NCBI GenBank assembly: GCA_040752275.1
Contig: JBFMFH010000015.1
Location: forward strand, 1-23,831
Direction of reading: 5' to 3'
Length of the DNA stretch: 23,831 nt
From: JBFMFH01 sp040752275
GTDB taxonomy: Bacteria > Acidobacteriota > Vicinamibacteria > Vicinamibacterales > JAKQTR01
The position numbers and the translations under genes are program-made. This document shows, one piece after another, positions 1-6,776 of the stretch (position 1 is its first letter; the number at the start of each line of letters is the position of its first letter). The notes beneath the pieces are model-generated. The model made no database searches. It was not told the origin of the DNA and was given only the letters and a program-made list of their open reading frames with translations.

Positions 1-307
1 TGTTCACGAGGATGTCCACCGGTCCGGCGCGGTCGAACAGCCGGGCCGGCACGGACGGATCCAGCAGGTCGCCGTCAGCGAGGTCGATCCCGCCGCCCGC
101 CGCCCTCACGTCCTCGGCGATCGCCTCGGCCCGCGCGCGGCCCGCCACGCTGTGGCCCATGTTCGGCGGCACGAGCGTCTCGGCGTCGAGGAAGTGCAGG
201 ACGACGTGCGCGCCTTGGGCGGCGAAGGCTCGCACCGTCGCCTCGCCGATGCCGGAGTTGCCGCCGGTCACGAGGATCGTGCGGCCTGCCAAATGGGGAT
301 CGACCAC
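1..307 (-). CDS. Short-chain dehydrogenase/reductase (SDR), N-terminal part
   Basis: This is the first ~102 residues of an NAD(P)-dependent SDR oxidoreductase; the rest lies beyond base 1. Seen: a beta-strand followed by the dinucleotide-binding motif TGGNSGIG at residues 14-21, and the run DILVN at the window edge, which is where the family's NNAG motif begins. The family reduces or oxidises carbonyl/alcohol groups; the substrate cannot be told from this part. The start chosen is GTG at 305-307. It has no Shine-Dalgarno sequence, but a TACAAT box lies only seven bases upstream, so a leaderless transcript is plausible. It lies downstream of the MocR gene on the same strand, but a 247-bp gap with its own promoter-like box argues for separate transcription. 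Confidence 0.85.
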   Translation of the reverse strand, partial: MVDPHLAGRTILVTGGNSGIGEATVRAFAAQGAHVVLHFLDAETLVPPNMGHSVAGRARAEAIAEDVRAAGGGIDLADGDLLDPSVPARLFDRAGPVDILVN

Positions 308-313
308 GCGGGG

Positions 314-319
314 ATTGTA
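314..319 (-). promoter_or_regulatory. Possible -10 box (TACAAT) for the SDR gene
   Basis: On the minus strand TACAAT ends seven bases before the GTG start, which would give a leaderless or nearly leaderless mRNA. No good -35 match is visible; the region 17-18 bp upstream runs into the GGGGATT repeat. Confidence 0.4.
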
Positions 320-334
320 GATCAGGGCTCGGAG

Positions 335-368
335 TTTGGGGATTGGGGATTCTGGTTGGGGATTCGGG
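335..368. repeat. Degenerate GGGGATT/GGGATTC short tandem repeat
   Basis: Four imperfect copies of a 7-8 base unit (read on the minus strand as GAATCCCC / CCAATCCCC). The same unit occurs in cleaner form at 6673-6717. In both places it sits just upstream of a promoter-like -10 box and reads in the same orientation relative to the downstream gene. The remaining 308-554 gap holds no recognisable gene. Confidence 0.65.
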
Positions 369-554
369 TCCGGCAGAGCGAACCGGCGGTGCCCAGCATC
401 TGTTCTACGAGATCAACCTCTCGGGCACCGGCGACGTCGTCAGGACGGACCTCCGGCGGACCACGGTTGGCCGGCAGCCGCTGGGAACCCTGACGTTGCC
501 CTCCGGGCCGGGCGGCGCAAGGCATTGCAGGCGACGGCCACAAGGCGTCCGGGA

Positions 555-2030
555 TCACTCGTGGAGCGCGCGTGCCAGCGCCTGGCCCAGGCGCCTGGTA
601 GCCTCGGCGATTTCCTCGTCCGTCACGCAGGCGATCGAGACCCGAAACGCCGCCCCGCGCGGGGGTGCCGCGAAGAACACCCGCCCGGGCGACACCTTGA
701 CCCCGCCGCCCAACAGGCGCTGGTAGAGTGCCACCTCGCTGACGCGCCGATCCTTCACCGTCAGCCACAGCGTGTAGCCGCCGGTCGGGGTGGTCCATTC
801 CACTCCGTCCGGCATGTGCCCGGCCAGCCCCGCCAGCATCGTCTGCATGCGCCTGCGGTAGACAGTGTGAATCCGCCGCAGGTGCGCCTCGTAACGTCCC
901 GACTGGCAGAACCGCGCGGCGACGGCCTGTGCCAGCGGGTTACCAGACAGGCACGAGGCGCGGGCCACGGCCACCACGCGCTCGATGCACGCGCGCGGGG
1001 CCGCAATCCAGCCGAGACGCAAGCCCGGGAACACCACCTTCGAGAACGTTCCCACGTAGATGACGATGCCGCGCCGGTCGATGGACTTGATGGGCAGCGC
1101 CGCTTTGCCGAAGTACTTCATCTCCTCTTCGAATCCGTCCTCCACGATCGGCACCTTGTGCGACTCGCCGAGCGCCAGCAGCCGTTCGCGATGGGCATGG
1201 CTGGTCGTCACCCCGGTGGGATTCTGGAAGCTGGGCATGGTGTAGACGAAGGCCGGTTTCGCGCGGCGCATCGCGCCAGCCACCCGGTCGAGGTCCATCC
1301 CGTCCGGCCCCATCGGAACCTCGACGGGGTCGACACCGTGGAGACGCATGAGCGAGAGTGCTGCCGAGTAGGTCGGCGACTCGACGATGACCCTGGCGCC
1401 GGGCGCGGCGAGGAGGCGATGCACCAGATCCAGCGCGTGCTGGGCTCCGGCGGTCACGACGACCTCGTCGGCCTCGACAGCGACGCCGTGCACCCGCATG
1501 TGGCGCGCGATCGCCTCCCGCAGGGGCCGGTACCCGGCCGGGTCGCCGTAGTCGAGCAGCTCACGCCCTTCGTCGGCGAGCACCATCCTGATCGATCGCC
1601 GCACGTCCTCGATGGGAGTCAGGCGACGGTCGGCCGACAGGCGTGACAGGTCGATGACGTTCGGCGGCGTCGGGCTCTGCGACACCAGGTTGTCGGAACC
1701 GGCGCGGACCGCGCGGATAGCAGGGTTCGTGATGGCGGCCCAGTCCAGTGACGAACCCCCATTGCCCGGCACCGACGCCGTCGGCGGCGCCCGCCGGCGG
1801 ATCGTCGTGTACGACCCCGGGCGGCTCTCGAGATAGCCGAGCGCCCACAGCTCGCCGTAGGCGCGAAGGACGCTGGAGCGGTGAACGCCTGCCGTTCGGG
1901 CCATCACACGCGTCGGGGGCAGACGATCACCGGGTGCCAGCGTCCCGGCGTCGATCAGGCATGCCACCCGATCGCAGATCTGCCGGTAGACGGGAACCCC
2001 GCTGGTCTTGTCGACGGCCACGATCAACAT
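555..2030 (-). CDS. MocR/PdxR-type transcriptional regulator (GntR winged helix + aminotransferase-like domain)
   Basis: A 491-residue regulator with a fused architecture. Residues ~8-75 form a GntR-type winged helix (PVYRQICDRV, then GDRLPPTRVMARTAGVHRSS). Residues ~125-491 form a fold-type I aminotransferase domain. The PLP-site residues are present: YGDPAGY near 161, QNPTG at 269-273, D298, the Schiff-base lysine K331 in GTFSKVVFPG, and R338. MocR proteins sense PLP or an amino compound bound as an aldimine and switch transcription, usually of a nearby gene. The longer open frame begins at 2105, but ATG 2028-2030 is preferred because GGGAGG lies upstream and the winged helix begins directly after it. 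No divergent partner gene is intact, so the target is unclear; the SDR gene downstream is a candidate. Confidence 0.93.
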   Translation of the reverse strand: MLIVAVDKTSGVPVYRQICDRVACLIDAGTLAPGDRLPPTRVMARTAGVHRSSVLRAYGELWALGYLESRPGSYTTIRRRAPPTASVPGNGGSSLDWAAITNPAIRAVRAGSDNLVSQSPTPPNVIDLSRLSADRRLTPIEDVRRSIRMVLADEGRELLDYGDPAGYRPLREAIARHMRVHGVAVEADEVVVTAGAQHALDLVHRLLAAPGARVIVESPTYSAALSLMRLHGVDPVEVPMGPDGMDLDRVAGAMRRAKPAFVYTMPSFQNPTGVTTSHAHRERLLALGESHKVPIVEDGFEEEMKYFGKAALPIKSIDRRGIVIYVGTFSKVVFPGLRLGWIAAPRACIERVVAVARASCLSGNPLAQAVAARFCQSGRYEAHLRRIHTVYRRRMQTMLAGLAGHMPDGVEWTTPTGGYTLWLTVKDRRVSEVALYQRLLGGGVKVSPGRVFFAAPPRGAAFRVSIACVTDEEIAEATRRLGQALARALHE

Positions 2031-2526
2031 GGCGGACCTCCCGGTCAAGCCAGCATGAGGCTGAATTGGCCTGTTATCAAGAGCCAATTTGCACCGAGGC
2101 GACACACACCAATTCTCGGGTCCGGGGGAGTGAATTCTCTTCGAAGAAGCGGCGCGAGGACGAATTCAGGCAGCTCCGCGACGATGAAGTCGCTTCGATC
2201 GAGTTCATCGTCGTCGATGCCTTTGACGGCTTCGACGATGCGCCCGGCGAGCTGGTGACCACGCCGGCCGAGGACTGATTTGTCCGGTCAGGCCTCGTCT
2301 GTGATCCTGCCGAACACCCCCGTTCTAGAGCGGGTCTCATCCCGGAGTCCTCCCGGAGTCATCCCGGAGTCCCCCGTCTCCTCCGGCCGCAGGCCGCGGC
2401 GGAGCTCGTCTGGCTTCTGAGGGCTCGACGGCGGCGGCGCAGTCTGCCCGTGCACGGCGGAACCGCCTCACCTTCATGGCGGCCCCGGGCGCCCACCACC
2501 ATGACCCAGCCGATGACGAGCAGATC
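2031..2526. other. Gene-poor stretch with unexplained coding-like segment
   Basis: There is no intact gene. Between about 2126 and 2278 both strands stay open with high third-position GC in mutually codon-aligned frames: the plus frame ends in TGA at 2276-2278, and the minus frame is open from ~2290 to the MocR start region. Neither has a convincing start or a recognised family, so this may be a gene remnant. The segment lies where a MocR-controlled divergent gene would be expected. The 11-bp repeat at 2339-2371 follows. Confidence 0.4.
2339..2371. repeat. Three tandem copies of an 11-bp unit (A/C)TCCCGGAGTC
   Basis: Units begin at 2339, 2350 and 2361. They differ only in the first base (A, C, A) and are followed by a C-rich run. 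It is intergenic, with no gene contact, and the function is unknown. Confidence 0.75.
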
Positions 2527-2790
2527 CTACGCATCGTCTCCAGCAGCGACGATGCCGGCCGCGATGCCGGCGCCTGTTGCGTCCGGCTGGTACTCGAGGA
2601 GCTCGCCCGGCTGGCAGTCCAGTTCCCGGCACAGGGCCTCGAGCGTCGAGAAGCGCACCGCCTGGTCGAGGCGGCCTGGGATCGCGCGCCCGGCGTCTGC
2701 CGATCCAATCCCGCGAATCGCGTGACTCGGTGCAAGCTTCGCGAGAGCTTCGACTGCGGTTCGACTTCGGCTCGGACGATTCGGACCGCA
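2527..2790 (-). pseudogene. Remnant of a small XRE/Cro-CI (YozG-like) HTH regulator
   Basis: An open frame of 87 codons lies between TAA (2791-2793) and TAG (2527-2529). Residues ~46-70 carry the hallmark C-terminal helix and tail of short XRE-type regulators: RFSTLEALCRELDCQPGE, then LLEYQPD. These proteins are usually ~70-80 residues with a HTH ahead of this motif. Here the upstream part (ALAKLAPSHAIRG) only faintly resembles a HTH and there is no ATG, GTG or TTG start in frame, so the 5' half appears scrambled. The sequence after LLEYQPD is an alanine/glycine-rich tail. The family assignment comes from the motif alone. Confidence 0.6.
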
Positions 2791-3202
2791 TTACGCCCGG
2801 CCTCGGTCCGGCCGTCCGGCGGCTAGGCGGCGCGCCGGCGGGCACAACCGGCCGCCGATCCGCGCGTGCGAACGGGCTGGCTGGCGTCTCCGTTCGGCTT
2901 GATGGATCGTCGTCCGGCGCGCCGGACGCGACTCGGGCATTCAGAGGGTCGCTCCAGCGGTGCGGCGCCCGTTTGGGGGCGGTCCGACGCTGGCCAGGGG
3001 CTTCTCGGCACCGTGCGGCATTACCGATCCCTTCGCGCAGGACTCGATCGAGCGGCATTGAACGGGTCTCTTCGCTGGTACGGCTGTCGCTACGGATGAA
3101 TGGCGGCAGCCCCGCCAGGCGTGCGCGGCCCCTTGGCGGCCGCGGCGCGTCCATCCGGGCAGATTCGGCGGCGCGCTGCCCTTGAGACGTGGGAGGGAAG
3201 GT
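2791..3202. other. Intergenic region upstream of the receptor gene
   Basis: There is no recognisable gene on either strand; long antisense frames here are low-complexity Arg/Pro/Ala reading of GC-rich DNA. A TTGAAC sequence at 3058-3063 is a possible -35 element, but no well-spaced -10 box follows. A perfect 18-bp palindrome lies at 2911-2928. Confidence 0.4.
2911..2928. repeat. Perfect 18-bp palindrome CGTCCGGCGCGCCGGACG
   Basis: The two 9-base halves are exact reverse complements with no spacer. It could be an operator, a cruciform site or a chance product of GC-rich sequence. It is ~275 bp upstream of the receptor gene. Confidence 0.5.
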
Positions 3203-6200
3203 ATGAGAGCAGTGAAGGTCGTTTGGATCGTGGCCCTGATGGTGGCCGCGAGCGCCGTGCCGGGCGTCGCCCAGGAGACCGGCGACATCACCGGCAGGAT
3301 CGTCGACAACTCCGGAGGGGTGCTGCCTGGCGTCACCGTGACGCTGAGGGGCCCGGCCGCTCAGCTGACGGCCGTGTCGTCGGAAACCGGGCGGTTCGTG
3401 TTCCCGCGGCTGCAGGTCGGCGTCTACTCGCTGACGTTCGAGCTGGCCGGGTTCCAGACCGTCGTGCGGGAGGGCGTACGGGTCTCCATCAATGCCACGC
3501 TCGACATCAGTCAGGTCCTGCAGATCTCGACGGTCCAGGAGACGGTGACCGTCAGGGGGCAAACCCCCGTGGTCGACGCGACCGAGACGGGCACGCAGGC
3601 CACCTTCAACCGGGAGCTGCTGCAGAGCCTGCCGACGGCGCGCGATCCATGGGTCATCCTCGAGCAGACGCCCGGGATCGCCATGGACCGCACCAACGTC
3701 GGAGGATCGCAGTCCGGCCAGCAGTCGGGCTACATCTCGCGCGGCGCCTCGACCGGCAATAACAAGTGGACGATCGACGGCGTCGACATCACGGACATGT
3801 CGGCGACCGGCGCGTCGCCGATCTACTACGACTTCGACATGCTCGAGGAGATGCAGGTCGTGACGGGCGGCGCCGATGCCTCGCAGCAGACCGGCGGCGT
3901 GGGTATCAACATGGTGACCCGCAGCGGCGGCGACGTCTTCAGGGGGTCGGGCCGCTACTACGTGACCCACGAGCGGTTTCAGGCCGACAACGTGACCGAC
4001 GAGATGAAGCGGCAGCGGGCCGGGTCGGGAGCGCCCATCAAGCACATCTACGACTACGGGGTCGAGGCCGGTGGGCCGATCGTGCGGCAGAAGCTGTGGT
4101 ATTGGGGCAGCTACGGCAAGCAGGACATCGCCGCCGGCATCGTCGGCTTCTACAACGCGGACGCCTCCTGCCAGGCCATCAGGAGCCAGCTGCAGGCCGA
4201 CCCGCTCGCGCCCATCCCCACCAAGGACGTCCGCGCGTGCCTGGGCAGCGACGGGACGCTTCTGGACAACTACAACTGGAAGCTGAGCTGGGCCGTCTCG
4301 CGCGCCAACAAGTTCTCGCTCCAGAACACGTGGGCGGCCAAGACGAAGAACGCCCGCAACGCGTCGGACACGCGGCCCATCGAGACGACCTGGCGCCAGG
4401 GCGCGGTCCCAGGCTCGTACGGCACGTGGGGCTGGGACGTTGGGCCGAGCCCGCTCTGGAAGGCCGGCGATCAGCACATCTTCAACGACCGTCTGCTCCT
4501 CGACGTGCAGTGGGCGCACCTGGGCAACAACTTCATCCTTGACTTCCACGAGGACCGGCTGAACGCCGTCCAGCGGAAGCTCGAGGTTCCCACGGGCACC
4601 TACGCGGCGTCGTTCTCCCGGAACGGCCCGTTCATCCGACCGACGACCAGCCTGGACGCCACGCTGAACTACTTCCTGCCGGCGTCACTGGGTGGCGATC
4701 ACTCCCTCAAGGTCGGGTTCCGCTACCGGTCCGCGAAGGAGCATGCGGAAAACCACGTGGGCGGCAACACGGAGGCCCGGTTCAACAGTCCGGCCGGCCA
4801 GTCCTTCACGGTGTCCGAGGCCGCTGATCTGTGGCGCGACTCGGTGACGAACTACGAGCTGAAGACTTTGGCCGCGTACTTCCAGGACACGTTCACGCGG
4901 GACCGGATGACCCTGAAGGCCGGCCTGCGCTGGGATCGGCAGTCGAACCGGGCGCTCGAGTCCTCGGTCCCCGCACACCCCTTCGCACCGCAATGGCTGC
5001 CGGCCGTGACGTTCAGCGGGGCAGACGGCGGCGTCGTGTGGAACGACTGGTCGCCGCGCCTGGGCCTGACCTACGACCTCGGGGGCGACGGCCGGACCGT
5101 GGCCAGCGCGTCGTGGGCGATCTACTTCGGACAGCGGTCGCCGAGCCAGGCCGTCTCGCCGCTGAACCCCGTGACGGCCGCGAGCATCCGCTTTCCGTGG
5201 AACGACGCGAACCGCGACGGCATCGTCCAGGCCGGCGAGCTGGATTACAGCCGGATCCTGACGTTCAGCGGGAACTACAACCCGGACAACCCGAGCCAGC
5301 TGACCACAACCGGGACCGTCGACCCGAACGTCAAGAACGACCGGACGCGCGAGTTCATCGTGGGCGTCGATCACGAGCTGCTGCCGGGCCTCGGCGTCGG
5401 CGCCAGCTACATCTACCGCAAGTACGATCGGTTCGCGTGGAACGACACGCTGAACTTCGGCAGCCAGGACTACGTCGAGCGGTCGTTCACCCCGAGCGCT
5501 GCGTCGTGCCCGCAGGCGGGCGCCCGCTGCAGCACGGTGACGTATCTCGAGCCGACCGTCGCCATCCCGGCGGCCTACGTCTACACCAACCGCGAGGGCT
5601 ACAACCGCGCGTTCAACGGCCTCGAGGTGACCGTACGCAAGCGCTACGCGAACCGTTGGATGTTCAACGCCAGCCTCGCCTACAACAACGCCGTCGATCA
5701 CTATGACTCGCCTGCCGGCTACGACGGGGGGAACGTCGATCAGTCGCGCAGCCCCGACAAGGTCGATCCGACGACGGTCCGGTCGTGGACCAACGCCCAG
5801 TACGCCATCGAGGCCGGCGGGAGCGGCATCGACAACGTGTTCATTAACGCGAAGTGGATGGCGAAGGTCAGCGGGATGTACACGCTGCCCTGGGACGTCA
5901 ACCTTGGAGCCTTCTACAACGCGCGGCAGGGCTACCTGATGCCTCAGTACATTCTGTCGCCGTCGCGCGCCAATCGGGCGGGCACGGTCCGCATCTACCT
6001 CGACAGCTTCGGCGATTCGCGCCTGCCGAGCCTGCAGACGCTGGACCTGAAGGTCGATAGGTCATTCCGTCTGGGCCGGCTCACGCTCATCCCGAGCCTC
6101 GATGTGTTCAACGCGCTGAACGCCAACACGATTCTCGCCCGCCGTCTCCAGCAGAATTCCTCGACCGCGAACAACATCTCGGGCATTGTCGCCCCGAGAA

Positions 6201-6232
6201 TCCTCCGCTTCGGCGTCCGAGCCACCTGGTAG
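3203..6232 (+). CDS. Outer-membrane receptor: carboxypeptidase-regulatory domain + TonB-dependent plug and barrel
   Basis: A 1009-residue outer-membrane protein of the Oar/CarboxypepD_reg-TonB receptor type common in acidobacteria. Residues 1-23 are a signal peptide (WIVALMVAASAVPGVA). Residues ~26-110 are a carboxypeptidase regulatory-like Ig fold (ITGRIVDNSGGVLPGVTVTL). Residues ~115-245 are the plug (ETVTVRG, WTIDGVDITDM, GGVGINMVTRSGG). The remainder is an aromatic-rich beta-barrel ending in RFGVRATW. A calcium-binding-like loop, NDANRDGIVQAGE, lies at 667-679. Such proteins take up large substrates, often sugars or peptides, powered by TonB. ATG 3203 is chosen because GGGAGG precedes it and the signal peptide starts there. 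The next intact plus-strand gene is the secreted S41 peptidase 545 bp downstream, so a joint role in peptide use is possible but unproved. Confidence 0.93.
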   Translation: MRAVKVVWIVALMVAASAVPGVAQETGDITGRIVDNSGGVLPGVTVTLRGPAAQLTAVSSETGRFVFPRLQVGVYSLTFELAGFQTVVREGVRVSINATLDISQVLQISTVQETVTVRGQTPVVDATETGTQATFNRELLQSLPTARDPWVILEQTPGIAMDRTNVGGSQSGQQSGYISRGASTGNNKWTIDGVDITDMSATGASPIYYDFDMLEEMQVVTGGADASQQTGGVGINMVTRSGGDVFRGSGRYYVTHERFQADNVTDEMKRQRAGSGAPIKHIYDYGVEAGGPIVRQKLWYWGSYGKQDIAAGIVGFYNADASCQAIRSQLQADPLAPIPTKDVRACLGSDGTLLDNYNWKLSWAVSRANKFSLQNTWAAKTKNARNASDTRPIETTWRQGAVPGSYGTWGWDVGPSPLWKAGDQHIFNDRLLLDVQWAHLGNNFILDFHEDRLNAVQRKLEVPTGTYAASFSRNGPFIRPTTSLDATLNYFLPASLGGDHSLKVGFRYRSAKEHAENHVGGNTEARFNSPAGQSFTVSEAADLWRDSVTNYELKTLAAYFQDTFTRDRMTLKAGLRWDRQSNRALESSVPAHPFAPQWLPAVTFSGADGGVVWNDWSPRLGLTYDLGGDGRTVASASWAIYFGQRSPSQAVSPLNPVTAASIRFPWNDANRDGIVQAGELDYSRILTFSGNYNPDNPSQLTTTGTVDPNVKNDRTREFIVGVDHELLPGLGVGASYIYRKYDRFAWNDTLNFGSQDYVERSFTPSAASCPQAGARCSTVTYLEPTVAIPAAYVYTNREGYNRAFNGLEVTVRKRYANRWMFNASLAYNNAVDHYDSPAGYDGGNVDQSRSPDKVDPTTVRSWTNAQYAIEAGGSGIDNVFINAKWMAKVSGMYTLPWDVNLGAFYNARQGYLMPQYILSPSRANRAGTVRIYLDSFGDSRLPSLQTLDLKVDRSFRLGRLTLIPSLDVFNALNANTILARRLQQNSSTANNISGIVAPRILRFGVRATW

Positions 6233-6327
6233 GGCGCGGAGCGCGCACAGGGGATCGGGGGGTGGGGCCGCGGCCTTCTTCCCCCGGTCCCCGCCGTTCC
6301 CCGTGGCGGACTCCTCTCCGGGCGCAC

Positions 6328-6663
6328 CTACCCGAACCGCTCTACCGCGCTGGAACGTCCCGATCGCGGGAGCCCGGCTGCGCATCCGGGGCCGCCACCG
6401 CGACCGAGCGGGTCCTCGAGCACGGGCCCCAGCGACACGGCCGCACATGAACGCAGGATCGCGGACTCGCCGCTGCGCTCGAGAATCGACAGGAGCGCGT
6501 CGGCGAGGCGATCGTTCATGACGGTCAGGTCGCCCGCCAGCTCGGCCGCCAGAAGGCTATCGGACTCGCAGGCGCGCGGGTCGCGAAGAACGGCGTCCAG
6601 GTGTGTATCCGTACCGACAGGCCAGTCCCATGGAGGTGTGTCCGCCAGAGTCCTCAGGTCCAG
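6328..6663 (-). pseudogene. Remnant of a HEAT-repeat-like cytosolic protein
   Basis: The minus frame reads LRTLADTPPWDWP, then DAVLRDPRA, then SLLAAELAGDLTVMNDRLAD, ALLSILERSGES and AAVSLGPVLED (about 6412-6663). This pattern matches, from memory, the N-terminal third of a bacterial HEAT-repeat-like family of roughly 200 residues or more. After VLED the frame turns into low-complexity sequence and stops at 6328. The 5' end has no start codon and runs into the CCCGAAT repeat. I infer an internal fragment of a once functional gene. A 63-codon start at ATG 6517-6519 exists but would make only a piece of the domain. Confidence 0.5.
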
Positions 6664-6672
6664 CGGCGCGCG

Positions 6673-6717
6673 TCCGAATTCCGAACCCCGAATCCCGAAT
6701 CCCGAATCCCGAATCCC
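6673..6717. repeat. CCCGAAT tandem repeat (four exact copies plus degenerate copies)
   Basis: Exact units begin at 6687, 6694, 6701 and 6708, with degenerate CCGAATT/CCGAACC copies before them and a final CCC. The array ends four bases before the TAAGAT box of the peptidase gene, so it occupies the -35 region. Confidence 0.9.
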
Positions 6718-6720
6718 GGG

Positions 6721-6726
6721 TAAGAT
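6721..6726 (+). promoter_or_regulatory. Possible -10 box (TAAGAT) for the S41 peptidase gene
   Basis: TAAGAT lies 50 bases before the start codon with a GGAG ribosome site at 6767-6770. There is no canonical -35; bases 6698-6703 fall inside the CCCGAAT repeat. Confidence 0.45.
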
Positions 6727-6776
6727 ACGCCTGCGCCCGAGTCCTCGGGTATGCCCAGCCCGAGTTGGAGATTGCC

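Larger units (their letters stand above)
6233..6776. other. Intergenic region holding a gene remnant, a 7-bp repeat and a promoter
   Basis: 6233-6327 shows nothing recognisable. 6328-6663 on the minus strand is the HEAT-like remnant, 6673-6717 is the CCCGAAT repeat, and 6721-6726 is a -10-like box for the peptidase gene. Confidence 0.6.

Noticed and set aside
336..1646. Plus-strand open frame opposite the MocR gene
   Set aside because: Antisense shadow with low-complexity Arg/His/Pro composition; the MocR reading has intact PLP-site motifs.
2474..4549. Long minus-strand open frame (691 codons)
   Set aside because: It lies antisense to the receptor gene and is Arg/Pro/His-rich with no domain; the receptor frame has signal peptide, plug and barrel motifs.
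6673..6717. CRISPR-like array
   Set aside because: Units are only 7 bp and directly adjacent, with no spacers and no cas genes.
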